DNA of 64,000 bases from Flavobacteriaceae bacterium UBA1682 (GCA_002320285.1 DCKE01000024.1:21494-85493), one strand, 5' to 3'; positions 8,829 to 18,849 are shown, numbered from the stretch's first letter. Notes: generated from the letters alone by a model not told the origin. Program-made: numbers and translations.

Positions 8829-9206
8829 ATGGCAATAAGAAAGGAAAATTCGACCAATAAATTTAATGAAGAGGCAATTGTTAATTATTGCGATTCTATT
8901 TATTCGATCTGTAAAATAGGGGGACGTTGGAAAATGATGATTTTGTGTGAACTCAAAGCGGGAAAACTGCGTTTTGGAGAACTGAAAAAACGTATACCGC
9001 AGATCACAGAGCGGATGTTGACTTTGCAATTGCGGGAATTGGAAAAAGATTTATTGGTGAAGCGTACGGTGTATGCCGAAGTGCCACCCCGGGTCGATTA
9101 TGAATTAACTGAGATCACCACTAAACTGATACCGATATGGGATATGCTCGATATTTGGGGAGCAGAACATCGTTCCTTAGCCCGTCAGCAAACCGCTTCC
9201 AAATAA
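8829..9206 (+). CDS. HxlR-family winged-helix transcriptional regulator
   Basis: A 125-residue DNA-binding protein. It shows the HxlR pattern: IGGRWKMMILCEL, then LRFGELKKRIPQITERMLTLQLRELE as the recognition helix region, and a wing with VPPRVDYELTE. Such proteins sense redox or electrophile stress or small ligands and usually repress an adjacent gene. Here the adjacent divergent gene is the broken MFS pump, so this regulator may have lost its main target. The single Cys in the segment before SIYSIC and one in the CEL helix are possible sensors, but this is speculation. Confidence 0.88.
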   Translation: MAIRKENSTNKFNEEAIVNYCDSIYSICKIGGRWKMMILCELKAGKLRFGELKKRIPQITERMLTLQLRELEKDLLVKRTVYAEVPPRVDYELTEITTKLIPIWDMLDIWGAEHRSLARQQTASK

Positions 9207-9305
9207 TCAGGTATTTAGAATTATAGAGGATTAGGTTGTAAAAGTACAAAGTCAAGTTCAAAGGAATATCTCTTTTTTAGCTTAGGAGTGCCCCAAAAAG
9301 GTGTT

Positions 9306-10214
9306 TTAATTGATACGCCTGTATTCATTCGGTGAAAGACCAACCTTTTGTTTAAACAAACGGCTGAAATGTTGAGGGTATTTAAAACCCAGCTTATAAG
9401 CGATTTCGCTAATGGAGTGATTCATATTAAATAATCGTTCTTTAGCGATATCAATTATAATCGAATGAATGTATTCTTGTGCAGTAACAGCGCTTTCTTT
9501 TTTGATTAGATCTCCAAAATAATTTGCCGATAAATTTAAGGCCTCGGCACAGTAAGCAACGGTTGGTAAACCGATATTTTGCGGATGATCTGTGGAGAAG
9601 TATGCCTTGAGAATTTGCTCAAATTTTTCTATAATTCCCTTGTGATCGTGATCTCTAGTTATAAATTGACGATCGTAAAATCGGGTGCAATAGTTAAGAA
9701 ATAACTCCAAGTTGGAAACAATCAAGGTTTTACTGTGTTTATCAATGGATTGCTGCATCTCTTGATGAATTTTTAAAATACTATCGGTAAGCAGTTGTTT
9801 TTCTTTATCCGATAAGTGAAGGGCCTCATGCACATCATAGGAAAAGAAAGAGTAGTCTTCAATGTGTTTGCCCAAGGTAGTCCCTTTGATTAAATCTGGG
9901 TGAAATAGCAAAGCCCATCCTTTGGGTTCGGGGATTTGTAAGTTGGGTTGCACACTAACAATCTGACCTGGAGCCGTAAAAACAAGAGTACCCTCTTGAA
10001 AGTCATATTTATTCCGACCGTATTTGATTTCACCGCATATCAGCTCTTTAAGATAAATGGCATAAAAACCAAAATTAAATGTATTAGAAGACATAGCACC
10101 CAAATGCGATAAATCTATTACAGAGATCAACGGATGTAAGGTCTTGATACCACGTAACTTGTTGTACTGATCTATCGTTTCAATTTTTATAATTTCACTC
10201 ATATACTCAATCAT
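9306..10214 (-). CDS. AraC-family transcriptional regulator
   Basis: A 302-residue protein with an N-terminal cupin-like sensor region and a C-terminal double HTH. The last 100 residues carry AYCAEALNLSANYFGDLIKK and ISEIAYKLGFKYPQHFSRLFKQKVG, typical AraC helices. It is divergent from a zinc alcohol dehydrogenase across 228 bases, so it probably controls that gene. ATGs at 10214 and 10202 are both plausible starts. Proteins of this shape are common beside aldo-keto and alcohol dehydrogenase genes in Bacteroidota. The inducer is unknown. Confidence 0.88.
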   Translation of the reverse strand: MIEYMSEIIKIETIDQYNKLRGIKTLHPLISVIDLSHLGAMSSNTFNFGFYAIYLKELICGEIKYGRNKYDFQEGTLVFTAPGQIVSVQPNLQIPEPKGWALLFHPDLIKGTTLGKHIEDYSFFSYDVHEALHLSDKEKQLLTDSILKIHQEMQQSIDKHSKTLIVSNLELFLNYCTRFYDRQFITRDHDHKGIIEKFEQILKAYFSTDHPQNIGLPTVAYCAEALNLSANYFGDLIKKESAVTAQEYIHSIIIDIAKERLFNMNHSISEIAYKLGFKYPQHFSRLFKQKVGLSPNEYRRIN

Positions 10215-10442
10215 TTGATCTTACAAATTTAAGCATTACTGCCTTGTTTTTACTTTATCTTCTTTCCAATCCGTAAAACTGGTATATAAAGCCGTAATCT
10301 ATATAAGCAAAACCTTAATTTTAGTGCGGAAATTTGTCCTATAAATAAAAAGCGTAGTCAATAAGTCGTAAATTTATGGAAGTGGATTTGCCGTTGACCG
10401 CAAGTCGATAAAATTTATTAATCGCAATATATTCAATACAAT

Positions 10443-11489
10443 ATGGAAACATTTAAAGTAAAAGCCTACGGTACAGAGGCCCCAGAAGCAGATTTAAAAC
10501 AGATGGAAATTCAACGTCGTCATGTATTAGCAGACGATGTGGAAATCGATATTCTCTACTGTGGTGTCTGTCATTCAGATTTACATACAGCTAGAAATGA
10601 TTGGGGTGGTACGAAGTATCCCGCAGTTCCTGGTCACGAAATAGTAGGAAAAGTAACAGCAGTTGGTTCGAAGGTAACCAAATTTAAAGTGGGCGACTTT
10701 GCCGCTATCGGTTGCATGGTTGATTGCAGTTGTCCAAATTGTAAAGAGGAACAATATTGCACTAGTGGTTTTACGGGCACTTACAATAGTGCCGATGTAC
10801 ATTTAGGTACTCAAACTTATGGTGGTTATTCTGAAAAGATAGTTGCCAAAGAAAGTTTTGTATTGAAAGTACCGGCTAATTTAGATTTGGCAGCCGTTGC
10901 CCCGTTATTATGTGCCGGTATCACAACTTGGTCGCCGTTGCGTCATTGGAACGTTACAAAAGGTAGTAAAGTTGCTGTAGTGGGCTTAGGAGGTTTAGGG
11001 CATATGGCTATTAAGTTGGCTAAAGGATTAGGAGCAGAGGTGACTTTGTTTTCAAGAACGCCTGGAAAAACCGAAGATGCATTAAAATTAGGTGCCGATC
11101 ATGTGGTGATTTCTACAGATAACGAACAGATGAAAGCCGTAGCGAATAGCTTTGATTTTATCATCGATACCGTTCCTTATGTACACGATGTTAATCCTTA
11201 TGTGACTACTTTGAAAACGAGTAGTACATTAGTTCTGGTAGGTTTTTTGGGAGAATTATCACCAGCGCTCAATACTGTACCTTTGGTTTTAGGTAGAAAA
11301 GCTGTTGCGGGTTCCTTGATTGGCGGTATTGAAGAAACACAAGAGATGCTCGATTTCTGTGGTAAACACAACATCGTATCCGATATTGAATTGATCGAAA
11401 TGCACGATATCAATGCTGCCTACGAACGCATGCTGAATAGCGATGTGAAATATCGATTTGTGGTTGATATGGCTTCTTTTAAATCGTAA
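10443..11489 (+). CDS. Zinc-dependent NAD(P)-dependent alcohol/aldehyde dehydrogenase (YahK/cinnamyl type)
   Basis: A 348-residue medium-chain dehydrogenase. Catalytic zinc ligands are seen in CGVCHSDLHT and GHEIVG. The structural zinc loop is Cys-rich (CSCPNCKEEQYC), and the Rossmann motif is GLGGLGHMAIKLA. Sequence layout resembles YahK and cinnamyl-alcohol dehydrogenase-like reductases, which usually prefer NADPH and reduce aldehydes. It is monocistronic with its own terminator and divergent from an AraC regulator, which suggests induction by an aldehyde or alcohol. The substrate cannot be named. Confidence 0.92.
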   Translation: METFKVKAYGTEAPEADLKQMEIQRRHVLADDVEIDILYCGVCHSDLHTARNDWGGTKYPAVPGHEIVGKVTAVGSKVTKFKVGDFAAIGCMVDCSCPNCKEEQYCTSGFTGTYNSADVHLGTQTYGGYSEKIVAKESFVLKVPANLDLAAVAPLLCAGITTWSPLRHWNVTKGSKVAVVGLGGLGHMAIKLAKGLGAEVTLFSRTPGKTEDALKLGADHVVISTDNEQMKAVANSFDFIIDTVPYVHDVNPYVTTLKTSSTLVLVGFLGELSPALNTVPLVLGRKAVAGSLIGGIEETQEMLDFCGKHNIVSDIELIEMHDINAAYERMLNSDVKYRFVVDMASFKS

Positions 11490-11501
11490 TTCGTTATCAG
11501 T

Positions 11502-11540
11502 AAAAAGGCCTTCCAAAATACTATTTGGTTGGCCTTTTTT
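11502..11540. terminator. Intrinsic terminator after the alcohol dehydrogenase
   Basis: AAAAAGGCC pairs with GGCCTTTTTT, with an inner CCAAA / TTTGG stem. It is T-tailed rightward and also A-led, so it may act for both converging genes. Confidence 0.85.
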
Positions 11541-11556
11541 GATTTTTTAAATTTGG

Positions 11557-11592
11557 AATCTCGAATTACGAATCTCGAATTACGAATCTCGA
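11557..11592. repeat. 14-bp tandem repeat abutting the cusB stop codon
   Basis: About 2.6 copies of AATCTCGAATTACG run directly up to the stop codon of the cusB-like gene. Such short arrays between convergent genes are intergenic repeats of unknown role. Confidence 0.8.
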
Positions 11593-12792
11593 CTAATGAG
11601 CATGTCCGCCGCCACTTTCATTTTTTATTAAATGGCTTTGAATATAGTAGGCTCCTTTGGTTACGATTTTCGCGTTTTTAGGGATCTCTTGTAAAAAAGT
11701 GACTTGAGTATGATCCAATTCGGAAACCCCAGATTTTACTTCGATGCGTTGAAAATGATATTCCTTAGATGTAGTCTCTTTATCGTTTTCGTGTTCAGCC
11801 TCTAGTACAAATACGAATTCACGTCCATCCGCCCGAACAAAGGCTTCTTTGGGCAAGGCCTCCAATTGTTGTTTGCCACTATTAATTAGCGCATTGACAT
11901 ACATACCCGGTATCAAGTTTTCATGTTGGTTTTCAATATCAGCATGAACTGCAATTGTTTTGGTTTCATTCTCAAATGATTTACCAATGCTGAAAATTTT
12001 TCCTTGTATTTCGGTATTATCCCTATTTGTCAAATTAAAAACAACTTTTTGTCCAATTTGAATTTGAGGCAAATCCTTTTCATAGACCAGCAGATCTAAA
12101 TGCAGCTTGGAATTATCGATCAAACTGAATAAAGGCAATTCTTGATTGGTTTGAGAACCGATTTTAATGTTAATACTGGCGATATATCCCGCAATAGGAG
12201 CAATAATCGATAACGATTGGCTGTCTTTCACATCAGAGACATTCATAATTGATAGTTGCTTTTTCAAAGAACGGTATTTGGCCTTCTCAATTTCAAGTTC
12301 TGATTTGGTTTTTTGAAAGGTTTTTTCAGAATTGACATTTTCTTCCCTCAGTGTTGATTGACGATCGAATTCTAATTGCAAATAGTTTACATTGCTTTTA
12401 CTCACAGCATATTCCTCCTGTAATCTGGCAAAATCAGTACTTTCTGCAACGGCTAAGAGTTGTCCTTTTTTGACATATTGCCCTTCGTTGACTAATATTT
12501 TGCTGATAATACCCGTTACAAAAGTGCGCACATCGGCCTGATTTTGTGGTGGTAATTTGGTGTATCCATTTACCTTAATCACCTCGTTGAGGTTTTTTAA
12601 AGAAACGCCTCCCACTTGAATGCCCGCTCCTTGATATTGGGCTTCATTTAAAGCAACCTCTTTGATAGCAACAACTTCCTCGTCCTGGTGTTCAACAGCT
12701 TTCTCTGGATTAGACTCTTCATTGGTTTTTTTACAGCCGATCACAAATAGAAGTAAAAAAACTATTAACGATATTGAAAAATATTTTTTCAT
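11593..12792 (-). CDS. cusB: CusB/CzcB-type periplasmic adaptor of RND metal efflux
   Basis: A 399-residue membrane-fusion protein with a lipobox-like start (FVIGCKKTNEE), so it is likely a lipoprotein of the inner membrane. It has a biotinyl-lipoyl half-motif (NEGQYVKKGQLLAVAEST), a coiled-coil hairpin around residues 130-190, then the returning lipoyl half (IIAPIAGYIASINIKIGSQT) and beta-barrel and membrane-proximal parts. The C-terminus ends GGGHAH, a possible metal-binding tail. It joins the RND pump to the outer-membrane duct. It is the last gene of the operon, 164 bases after the CusA-TolC gene. Confidence 0.88.
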   Translation of the reverse strand: MKKYFSISLIVFLLLFVIGCKKTNEESNPEKAVEHQDEEVVAIKEVALNEAQYQGAGIQVGGVSLKNLNEVIKVNGYTKLPPQNQADVRTFVTGIISKILVNEGQYVKKGQLLAVAESTDFARLQEEYAVSKSNVNYLQLEFDRQSTLREENVNSEKTFQKTKSELEIEKAKYRSLKKQLSIMNVSDVKDSQSLSIIAPIAGYIASINIKIGSQTNQELPLFSLIDNSKLHLDLLVYEKDLPQIQIGQKVVFNLTNRDNTEIQGKIFSIGKSFENETKTIAVHADIENQHENLIPGMYVNALINSGKQQLEALPKEAFVRADGREFVFVLEAEHENDKETTSKEYHFQRIEVKSGVSELDHTQVTFLQEIPKNAKIVTKGAYYIQSHLIKNESGGGHAH

Positions 12793-12956
12793 AGATAAAT
12801 GATATTTTATGTTTAGTGCACCGCTTTAAAACGAAACCCTCATTTAATCAGAAGATTTGATGATGTTTCGGTCGTTTTATGAACTAGTATATAGGCCTAA
12901 ACCGTGCGATGCTTTTAATTTAATCAATGTTTATAAGGAACCTCGTGCTACTTTAG

Positions 12957-15900
12957 TTACCTCAACAAGAATTCTAAGTTACTTTCAGCCAAATTCAATT
13001 GCATCATCGCTTCATTATAATTTAGTTTTATCGCTAAAGAGGTCTCGACGGCTTGCAAATATTCCACATATGATATAGCACCACTTTGGTATGATTTTAA
13101 GGCATGACTGCTCAAAGTCTCTGTTTGTGGTAAAGCGGAGTTTTGATAATAGGTTATGAGCGTTTGTTGTGTTTTGATCCAGTCCTTTTGCTGGGCTACG
13201 GACTGCGTGATCTCTTGCTCTAAATAACTCTTTTCGAAAGCTGCTTTTTCGATTTCATAATTTCCTGCCTTTATCTCAGCGCGTTGACTACCCGAGAAGA
13301 TCGGGAGACTAATGCCGACAGAAAAAGACGACAAACGCGGTTGGCTGCCATAATTTTTGCTAATTCCGTTGACTTGATCCAGTCCTGCAAGTGACTCAAT
13401 CGCATAACCCAAAGTCAAGTCGGGCAATAAAGAAGCTCTTTTTAAATTCTTTTGGGCCGTTGCAATTTGAATCTTTTTATCGGCTTCCTGAATTAAAGTA
13501 CTTTTTGAAAGGTCTAGTAAATCTGTTTTCGGATTAATTAAGACTTCCAAAGTAGGGTCTGCAAGATCAAAGTCATCGGTGGTATTTAGCAAGGTCTTCA
13601 TCTTGGCTTTTAAACTTGTCAAAACTGCGTTGTTTTGTTGAATCTGAATCTCCAACTCTTGTTGTTTGACTTGTGCCAACTGACTTTCCATCATATTGGA
13701 CTCACCCGTTTTATAACGCCATTGTGCCGATTTGCTAAATTCTTTTAAAAGGCTGTTTTGCTGATCTAACAGGTTTTGCTTCGCCAAATAAAAACATTGA
13801 TTGTACCAAGATTGCTTGATTTCCAAGATCAATTGTTTTTGAGCGGTGGTATATTGCAGCTCGCTGGCTTCGAAGTTTTGCTTTAAAAGTTTTTTGCGGC
13901 TACTCACTACAAAAGGATTAAAGTTCTGCGAAATTCCAAAACTCACATCGCGCTCTGTAGTTGAATTCAACTGCCCAAAATTGGAGGTTAATTCTGTTTT
14001 CGGTAGATCAAAAGCCGTTTTTTGCAATTGTTTTTGAACCTGTGTCTCCAGTTGATTGGCCTTGAGATTCAAATTGTTTTCCAATCCGATTGTAATCAAT
14101 TGTTGTAAACTCTTTTTTGGGGCTTCTTGTGCCATACTCCATAGAGGTAAACCAAGAAAGAGTACTATAACCGCTGCCTTCTTCGGAAATTTAAAACGAA
14201 AACCCTTTTCAACATAATAATATAAGATAGGTAATATAATTAAGGTCAATAGGGTGGCAGTGATCAATCCGCCAATGACTACTGTGGCCAAAGGTTTTTG
14301 AACTTCGGCACCTGCACCGGTACTTAACGCCATCGGTAAAAATCCTAATGAAGCTACTGAAGCAGTTAAAATTACGGGTCTAAGTCTGATTTTGGTACCT
14401 TGTAAAATGCGTTCCTCGATTGAACTAATGCCTTCTTTTTTCAAAATATTAAACTGTCCAATAAGAACGATACCGTTTAGAACGGCTACTCCAAACAGGG
14501 CTATAAAACCAACTCCAGCAGAAATGCTGAAAGGCATATCTCTTAACCATAAGGCAGCGATTCCGCCAATAGCTGATAAAGGAATAGCTGTAAAAACCAT
14601 TAAACTCTGGGCTACGGATTTAAAAGTAAAAAACAACAAGATAAAGATCAAGGATAAGGCTATAGGAATAGCAATAGCCAAACGTTGATTTGCTTGAATT
14701 AAATTTTCAAATTGCCCGCCATAAGTCAAATAATATCCCTCAGGTAAAACCAATTGGGCATCCAGTTTATTTTGTATTTGTTCTACAACGGTTTGTACAT
14801 CAGTTCCTCTGACATTAAATCCTAATACAATTCGCCTGCGACCGTCTTCACGACTTATTTGCATGGGACCATCTTCATAATCGATATCGGCAACTTGTTC
14901 GAGGGGAATTTGATGCCCAGAAGGTAAGGTAATAAATAGGGATTTGATGTTGGTGATATCTTGCCTATTATTTTCAGCCATTCGGACAACAAGATCAAAA
15001 CGCTTTTCACCCTCATACACGGTACCTGCGATTTCACCAGCAAAACCGGTTCGTACAATTTTATTGATATCTCCAATATTTAAACCGTATAAGGCAAGTT
15101 TGTCCTTATTATAACGTATCGCAATCTGCGGTAATCCTGCTACGCGCTCTAATTTTGGTTCAGTAACACCTGGGATATTTTGGATTAAAGACTGGATTTC
15201 TTCTCCTTTGTTGACTAATTTTTCTAAATCTTCTCCAAATATTTTTATGGCTACGTCACTACGAACTCCGGTCATTAATTCGTTAAATCGCATTTGGATG
15301 GGTTGCGAGAATTCGGTAGTTATACCGGGAATTTCCTGTAAAGCTTCTTCCATTTTTAGCATTAACTCCTCTTTGGTTTTAGCGGAAGTCCATTCTTTTT
15401 TATCCTTTAAAACAATGATCATATCACCAGCTTCCATAGGCATAGGATCCGTTGGAATTTCGGCACTTCCAATCTTGGTAACGACCATTTTTACTTCGGG
15501 AAAACGATCTTTAAGGATTTTTTCAGCCTTAGTCGTTGTTTCTATTTCCTGTGACAACGAACTACCCGAAGATATAATCACATGCGTCGCCAAATCGCCT
15601 TCGTCTAAGGTCGGTATAAACTCACCTCCGAGTTGATTGAAAATTAATAGGGAGACAGCCAGCGCTGAAAAAGCCAGGAATAATAGCGTCTTCTTAATGC
15701 GTAAAGCCTTTTGTAAAATCGGTTCATACAGTCGGTATATCGCTTGGATTATACGGTCGCTGAAGTTTGGTTTATCCTTACCACTTTCCTTCTTTAGTAC
15801 CAGTGAAGTCATCATCGGTACATAGGTTAATGAAAGTATAAAGGCTCCCAGTATGGCAAAGGAAACGGTTTGCGCCATAGGGCCAAACATTTTTCCTTCG

Positions 15901-17300
15901 ATACCGACAAGGGCTAGGATGGGTAGATACACAATCAGAATGATGATTTCTCCAAAGGATGCACTGGTTCTAATCTTAGATGATGCTTCATAAACCATCG
16001 TATTCATTTGCTGTTTGGACAATTTGGTTTTCTTGCCAATCTGCAGGCGATGCAATATGGCCTCGACGACTATAACAGCACCATCGACTATTAACCCGAA
16101 ATCGATGGCTCCTAAACTCATCAGGTTACCGCTGACGCCAAAGGCTTTCATCAAACTCACTGCAAATAACATCGATAAGGGAATCACTGAGGCCACTACG
16201 ATACCTGCACGCCAGTTGCCCAATAGCATCACCAATACAAAAACCACGATTAAAGCACCTTCAATAAGGTTGGTTTGAATGGTATTGATCGTTTTATCCA
16301 CTAGAGTAGTTCGGTCGATAAAAGGTTCGATAAGTACTCCTTTTGGCAATGATTTTCGGATTTGTTCCATTTTATCTTTCACCAGATTGACTACGACTTT
16401 ACTGTTGCCACCTTTGAGCATCATAACCATACCGCTGACTTCTTCGCCTTTGCCGTCTTTGGTTACGGCGCCGTAGCGAATACCACTTCCAATTTGTACG
16501 GTAGCAACATCGCGAATGAGTACGGGAATTCCATTGGTGTTTTTAACGACAATTTTTTCGATGTCTTCCAAAGAGCTGATCATACCGATACTACGAATAA
16601 AGTAGGCGTAGGGTTTTTTATCGATATAAGCCCCTCCAGTGTTTTCATTGTTGCGCTCTAAAGCATCAAAAATTTCGGCAATACTGGTATTCATACTTTT
16701 TAATCGGTCGGGTTGTACCGAAATTTCGTATTGTTTTAGTTGTCCACCTAAGGTATTGATTTCAGCTACGCCAGGAATACCGATTAATTGCGGTTTGATA
16801 ATCCAATCTTGTATGGTTCGAAGTTCCATAGGAGTATATTGCTCTTCATAACCTTCTTCCGGATAGACGATATATTGATATATTTCGCCTAATCCTGTAC
16901 TCACTGGAGCTAACTCTGGACTTCCGACGTTTTTCGGTATCACCTCTTCGGCGGATTTTAAATGCTCAGAGACTTGAGTTCGCGCCCAGTAGATATCGAC
17001 ATTTTCTTTAAAAACTACTGTCACGACGCTCAAACCAAATCGGCTAATCGATCTTAATTCGACTATATTCGGTATGCTTTTTACAGCTTGTTCTATTGGA
17101 TATGTAATAAATTTTTCAACTTCCTGGGTGGCAAGAGTCGGGGAGCTTGTAATGATTTGCACCTGATTATTTGTTATATCAGGTTGCGTATCCATTGGTA
17201 AATTGATCAAAGAATAAGTACCCACTAGGATTAATCCCAGCGTGAAAAGTCCGATGATAAATTTATTATGGATACTAAAATGTATGATTTTATCTAACAT
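12957..17300 (-). CDS. cusA: CusA/CzcA heavy-metal RND pump fused to a TolC-type outer-membrane factor
   Basis: A 1447-residue fusion. Residues 1 to about 1035 form an HME-RND proton antiporter: a first helix, two large periplasmic loops, and the helix-4 motif IDFGLIVDGAVIVVEA with its buried Asp residues. From about 1060 to the end lies a TolC/OEP domain of roughly 390 residues rich in coiled coil. The junction holds KKAAVIVLFLGLPLWSMAQE, which looks exactly like a signal peptide with a cleavage site, so the two parts may be separated after export. Such fusions recur in Bacteroidota. With CusB it would expel Cu, Ag, Zn, Co or Cd; the metal cannot be told. Confidence 0.92.
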   Translation of the reverse strand: MLDKIIHFSIHNKFIIGLFTLGLILVGTYSLINLPMDTQPDITNNQVQIITSSPTLATQEVEKFITYPIEQAVKSIPNIVELRSISRFGLSVVTVVFKENVDIYWARTQVSEHLKSAEEVIPKNVGSPELAPVSTGLGEIYQYIVYPEEGYEEQYTPMELRTIQDWIIKPQLIGIPGVAEINTLGGQLKQYEISVQPDRLKSMNTSIAEIFDALERNNENTGGAYIDKKPYAYFIRSIGMISSLEDIEKIVVKNTNGIPVLIRDVATVQIGSGIRYGAVTKDGKGEEVSGMVMMLKGGNSKVVVNLVKDKMEQIRKSLPKGVLIEPFIDRTTLVDKTINTIQTNLIEGALIVVFVLVMLLGNWRAGIVVASVIPLSMLFAVSLMKAFGVSGNLMSLGAIDFGLIVDGAVIVVEAILHRLQIGKKTKLSKQQMNTMVYEASSKIRTSASFGEIIILIVYLPILALVGIEGKMFGPMAQTVSFAILGAFILSLTYVPMMTSLVLKKESGKDKPNFSDRIIQAIYRLYEPILQKALRIKKTLLFLAFSALAVSLLIFNQLGGEFIPTLDEGDLATHVIISSGSSLSQEIETTTKAEKILKDRFPEVKMVVTKIGSAEIPTDPMPMEAGDMIIVLKDKKEWTSAKTKEELMLKMEEALQEIPGITTEFSQPIQMRFNELMTGVRSDVAIKIFGEDLEKLVNKGEEIQSLIQNIPGVTEPKLERVAGLPQIAIRYNKDKLALYGLNIGDINKIVRTGFAGEIAGTVYEGEKRFDLVVRMAENNRQDITNIKSLFITLPSGHQIPLEQVADIDYEDGPMQISREDGRRRIVLGFNVRGTDVQTVVEQIQNKLDAQLVLPEGYYLTYGGQFENLIQANQRLAIAIPIALSLIFILLFFTFKSVAQSLMVFTAIPLSAIGGIAALWLRDMPFSISAGVGFIALFGVAVLNGIVLIGQFNILKKEGISSIEERILQGTKIRLRPVILTASVASLGFLPMALSTGAGAEVQKPLATVVIGGLITATLLTLIILPILYYYVEKGFRFKFPKKAAVIVLFLGLPLWSMAQEAPKKSLQQLITIGLENNLNLKANQLETQVQKQLQKTAFDLPKTELTSNFGQLNSTTERDVSFGISQNFNPFVVSSRKKLLKQNFEASELQYTTAQKQLILEIKQSWYNQCFYLAKQNLLDQQNSLLKEFSKSAQWRYKTGESNMMESQLAQVKQQELEIQIQQNNAVLTSLKAKMKTLLNTTDDFDLADPTLEVLINPKTDLLDLSKSTLIQEADKKIQIATAQKNLKRASLLPDLTLGYAIESLAGLDQVNGISKNYGSQPRLSSFSVGISLPIFSGSQRAEIKAGNYEIEKAAFEKSYLEQEITQSVAQQKDWIKTQQTLITYYQNSALPQTETLSSHALKSYQSGAISYVEYLQAVETSLAIKLNYNEAMMQLNLAESNLEFLLR

Positions 17301-17349
17301 AGTAGTATATTAAAATTAATAGAAATAAAGCCTATTTAGGCTTATGCTT

Positions 17350-17685
17350 TTAATTGAAATATACTATGCGCGGGGGTTTCCAGATAAAATGTAGGACAGT
17401 AATTAAAAAGGACTGATAGTAATCAGGACTTTTTAAAGTTAGTTTTGGAAGATTAATCTGCTCAATAAACACGTTGTTTTTGACCAGGATTGGAGAAGTA
17501 CAACAATTGCATACACAGAATGGGCTACATTTATCCATACCGGCGTGTTGGTGTGGTGTATTCGTTACTTGTGTAAGCAAATTTTCAACAGGAATAGGTG
17601 CTTTCTTATCTGCACAAGGCAGTAAGGCCAGTACTAATAATAGTACTGAAATAAACACTATAACTATTTGCCTTCCTTTTTTCAT
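17350..17685 (-). CDS. Small exported Cys-rich protein, DUF6660-like, of the metal efflux operon
   Basis: The start is placed at MKKGRQIV, 18 bases inside the longest reading. An N-terminal signal segment (IVFISVLLLVLALLPC) is followed by a short His-containing stretch and the cluster CSPFCVCNCC. I recognise this pattern from small proteins near CusA genes in Bacteroidota (DUF6660). The Cys/His cluster suggests metal binding in the periplasm. It lies 49 bases upstream of the CusA-TolC gene in the same direction and is probably the first gene of the operon. Its biochemical role is not established. Confidence 0.7.
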   Translation of the reverse strand: MKKGRQIVIVFISVLLLVLALLPCADKKAPIPVENLLTQVTNTPHQHAGMDKCSPFCVCNCCTSPILVKNNVFIEQINLPKLTLKSPDYYQSFLITVLHFIWKPPRIVYFN

Positions 17686-17931
17686 TGAAACAAAAGTAGT
17701 CAATTTTAGTTAAAAGATTCTCAATCTGTTTTTTTTGTTTGCACTTTGCAATGCTGTTGCAGCTATATAGGACTGGATTTGATTGTTTTTGATTAGTGAC
17801 AAGATCTATTTTAATTAAACGATTGGATCTAGAATCGAAGCATACCAATTAAACTTCGATAGAAAACAGGACGATTTAATTAAAAAAGAGCTAAAAAGAT
17901 GCTTTTATTTAGTGCGCTCTATATTTTATAG

Positions 17932-17939
17932 TAGATTTG
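17932..17939 (+). promoter_or_regulatory. TAnnTTTG -7 element for lgt
   Basis: TAGATTTG lies about 70 bases before the preferred lgt start, leaving a short leader. It also lies before the longer alternative start at 17953. Confidence 0.4.
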
Positions 17940-18009
17940 CCCTCTTTCGAAAATGAGAATACATAATGCCATTGGCATATATCGAAATAACAAAGCAAAA
18001 AAATCAAAT

Positions 18010-18840
18010 ATGGTTGATGGAATTATAGTGTGGGATGCAAATCCGGTGTTGGTACAAATAGGAGCATTACCGTTGCGTTATTACGGATTGCTTTTTGGTT
18101 TGGGTATCTTATTGGGGTATAAAATAGTTAGTGTGATCTTTAATAGAGAAGCTATTCCGATGAAATATTTAGAGAGTTTATTGATCTATATATTTGTAGG
18201 GACTTTGTTAGGCGCTCGTTTGGGGCATTGTTTGTTTTATGATTTTGATTACTTCTCACAGCATCCATTAGAGATACTATTACCATTTAGAATTGAGGGG
18301 GGAAACTTTACCTTCACGGGTTTCACGGGACTTGCGAGTCATGGAGGAGCGATAGGTGTATTGATGGCAATCTATTTGTTTTGTCGTAAAAATAAAATGA
18401 ACATGCTTTGGCTTTTGGATCGTGTATCGATTGGAATACCCATTGCGGGCGCATTTATTCGTTTTGGAAATTTTATGAATTCGGAGATTTATGGCAAGCC
18501 AACTAACGGGAGTTGGGGAGTTGTTTTTGCTCAGGACGATTTGATACCGAGGCATCCAACACAATTGTATGAAGCTTTTTCTTATTTGGTGATCGCGGTT
18601 CTATTGTGGTTTTTATATCAACATAAAAACGACCAATTCAAGGGTGTTTTATTTGGATACTTTTTAATTTTTATGTTTTCTGCGCGATTTATCTTAGAAT
18701 TTTTTAAAGAAAATCAGGAGCATTTTGAAGATGATATGTTGTTAAATATGGGGCAATTATTGAGTATTCCATTTATAATCATTGGTTTAGTGTTGGTGTT
18801 TATGCGTTCAAAATCTGTAAAACCGCAGGTTTTTTTATAA
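18010..18840 (+). CDS. lgt: Prolipoprotein diacylglyceryl transferase
   Basis: An integral membrane enzyme that moves diacylglyceryl from phosphatidylglycerol to the lipobox Cys of prolipoproteins. Visible signatures are ASHGGAIG, with the essential His, and the Lgt box IRFGNFMNSEIYG followed by RHPTQLYEA. The chosen ATG gives MVDGIIVWDANPVLVQIG, a family-like N-terminus; the ORF extends 19 codons further upstream (17953) with non-family sequence. About 276 residues and seven helices, as expected. Many lipoproteins in this window would depend on it. Confidence 0.95.
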   Translation: MVDGIIVWDANPVLVQIGALPLRYYGLLFGLGILLGYKIVSVIFNREAIPMKYLESLLIYIFVGTLLGARLGHCLFYDFDYFSQHPLEILLPFRIEGGNFTFTGFTGLASHGGAIGVLMAIYLFCRKNKMNMLWLLDRVSIGIPIAGAFIRFGNFMNSEIYGKPTNGSWGVVFAQDDLIPRHPTQLYEAFSYLVIAVLLWFLYQHKNDQFKGVLFGYFLIFMFSARFILEFFKENQEHFEDDMLLNMGQLLSIPFIIIGLVLVFMRSKSVKPQVFL

Positions 18841-18849
18841 TAAAAAGAA

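Noticed and set aside
15208..15636. Long rightward ORF inside the cusA gene
   Set aside because: It is an antisense shadow of a strongly conserved RND transporter, with no start context or family pattern of its own.
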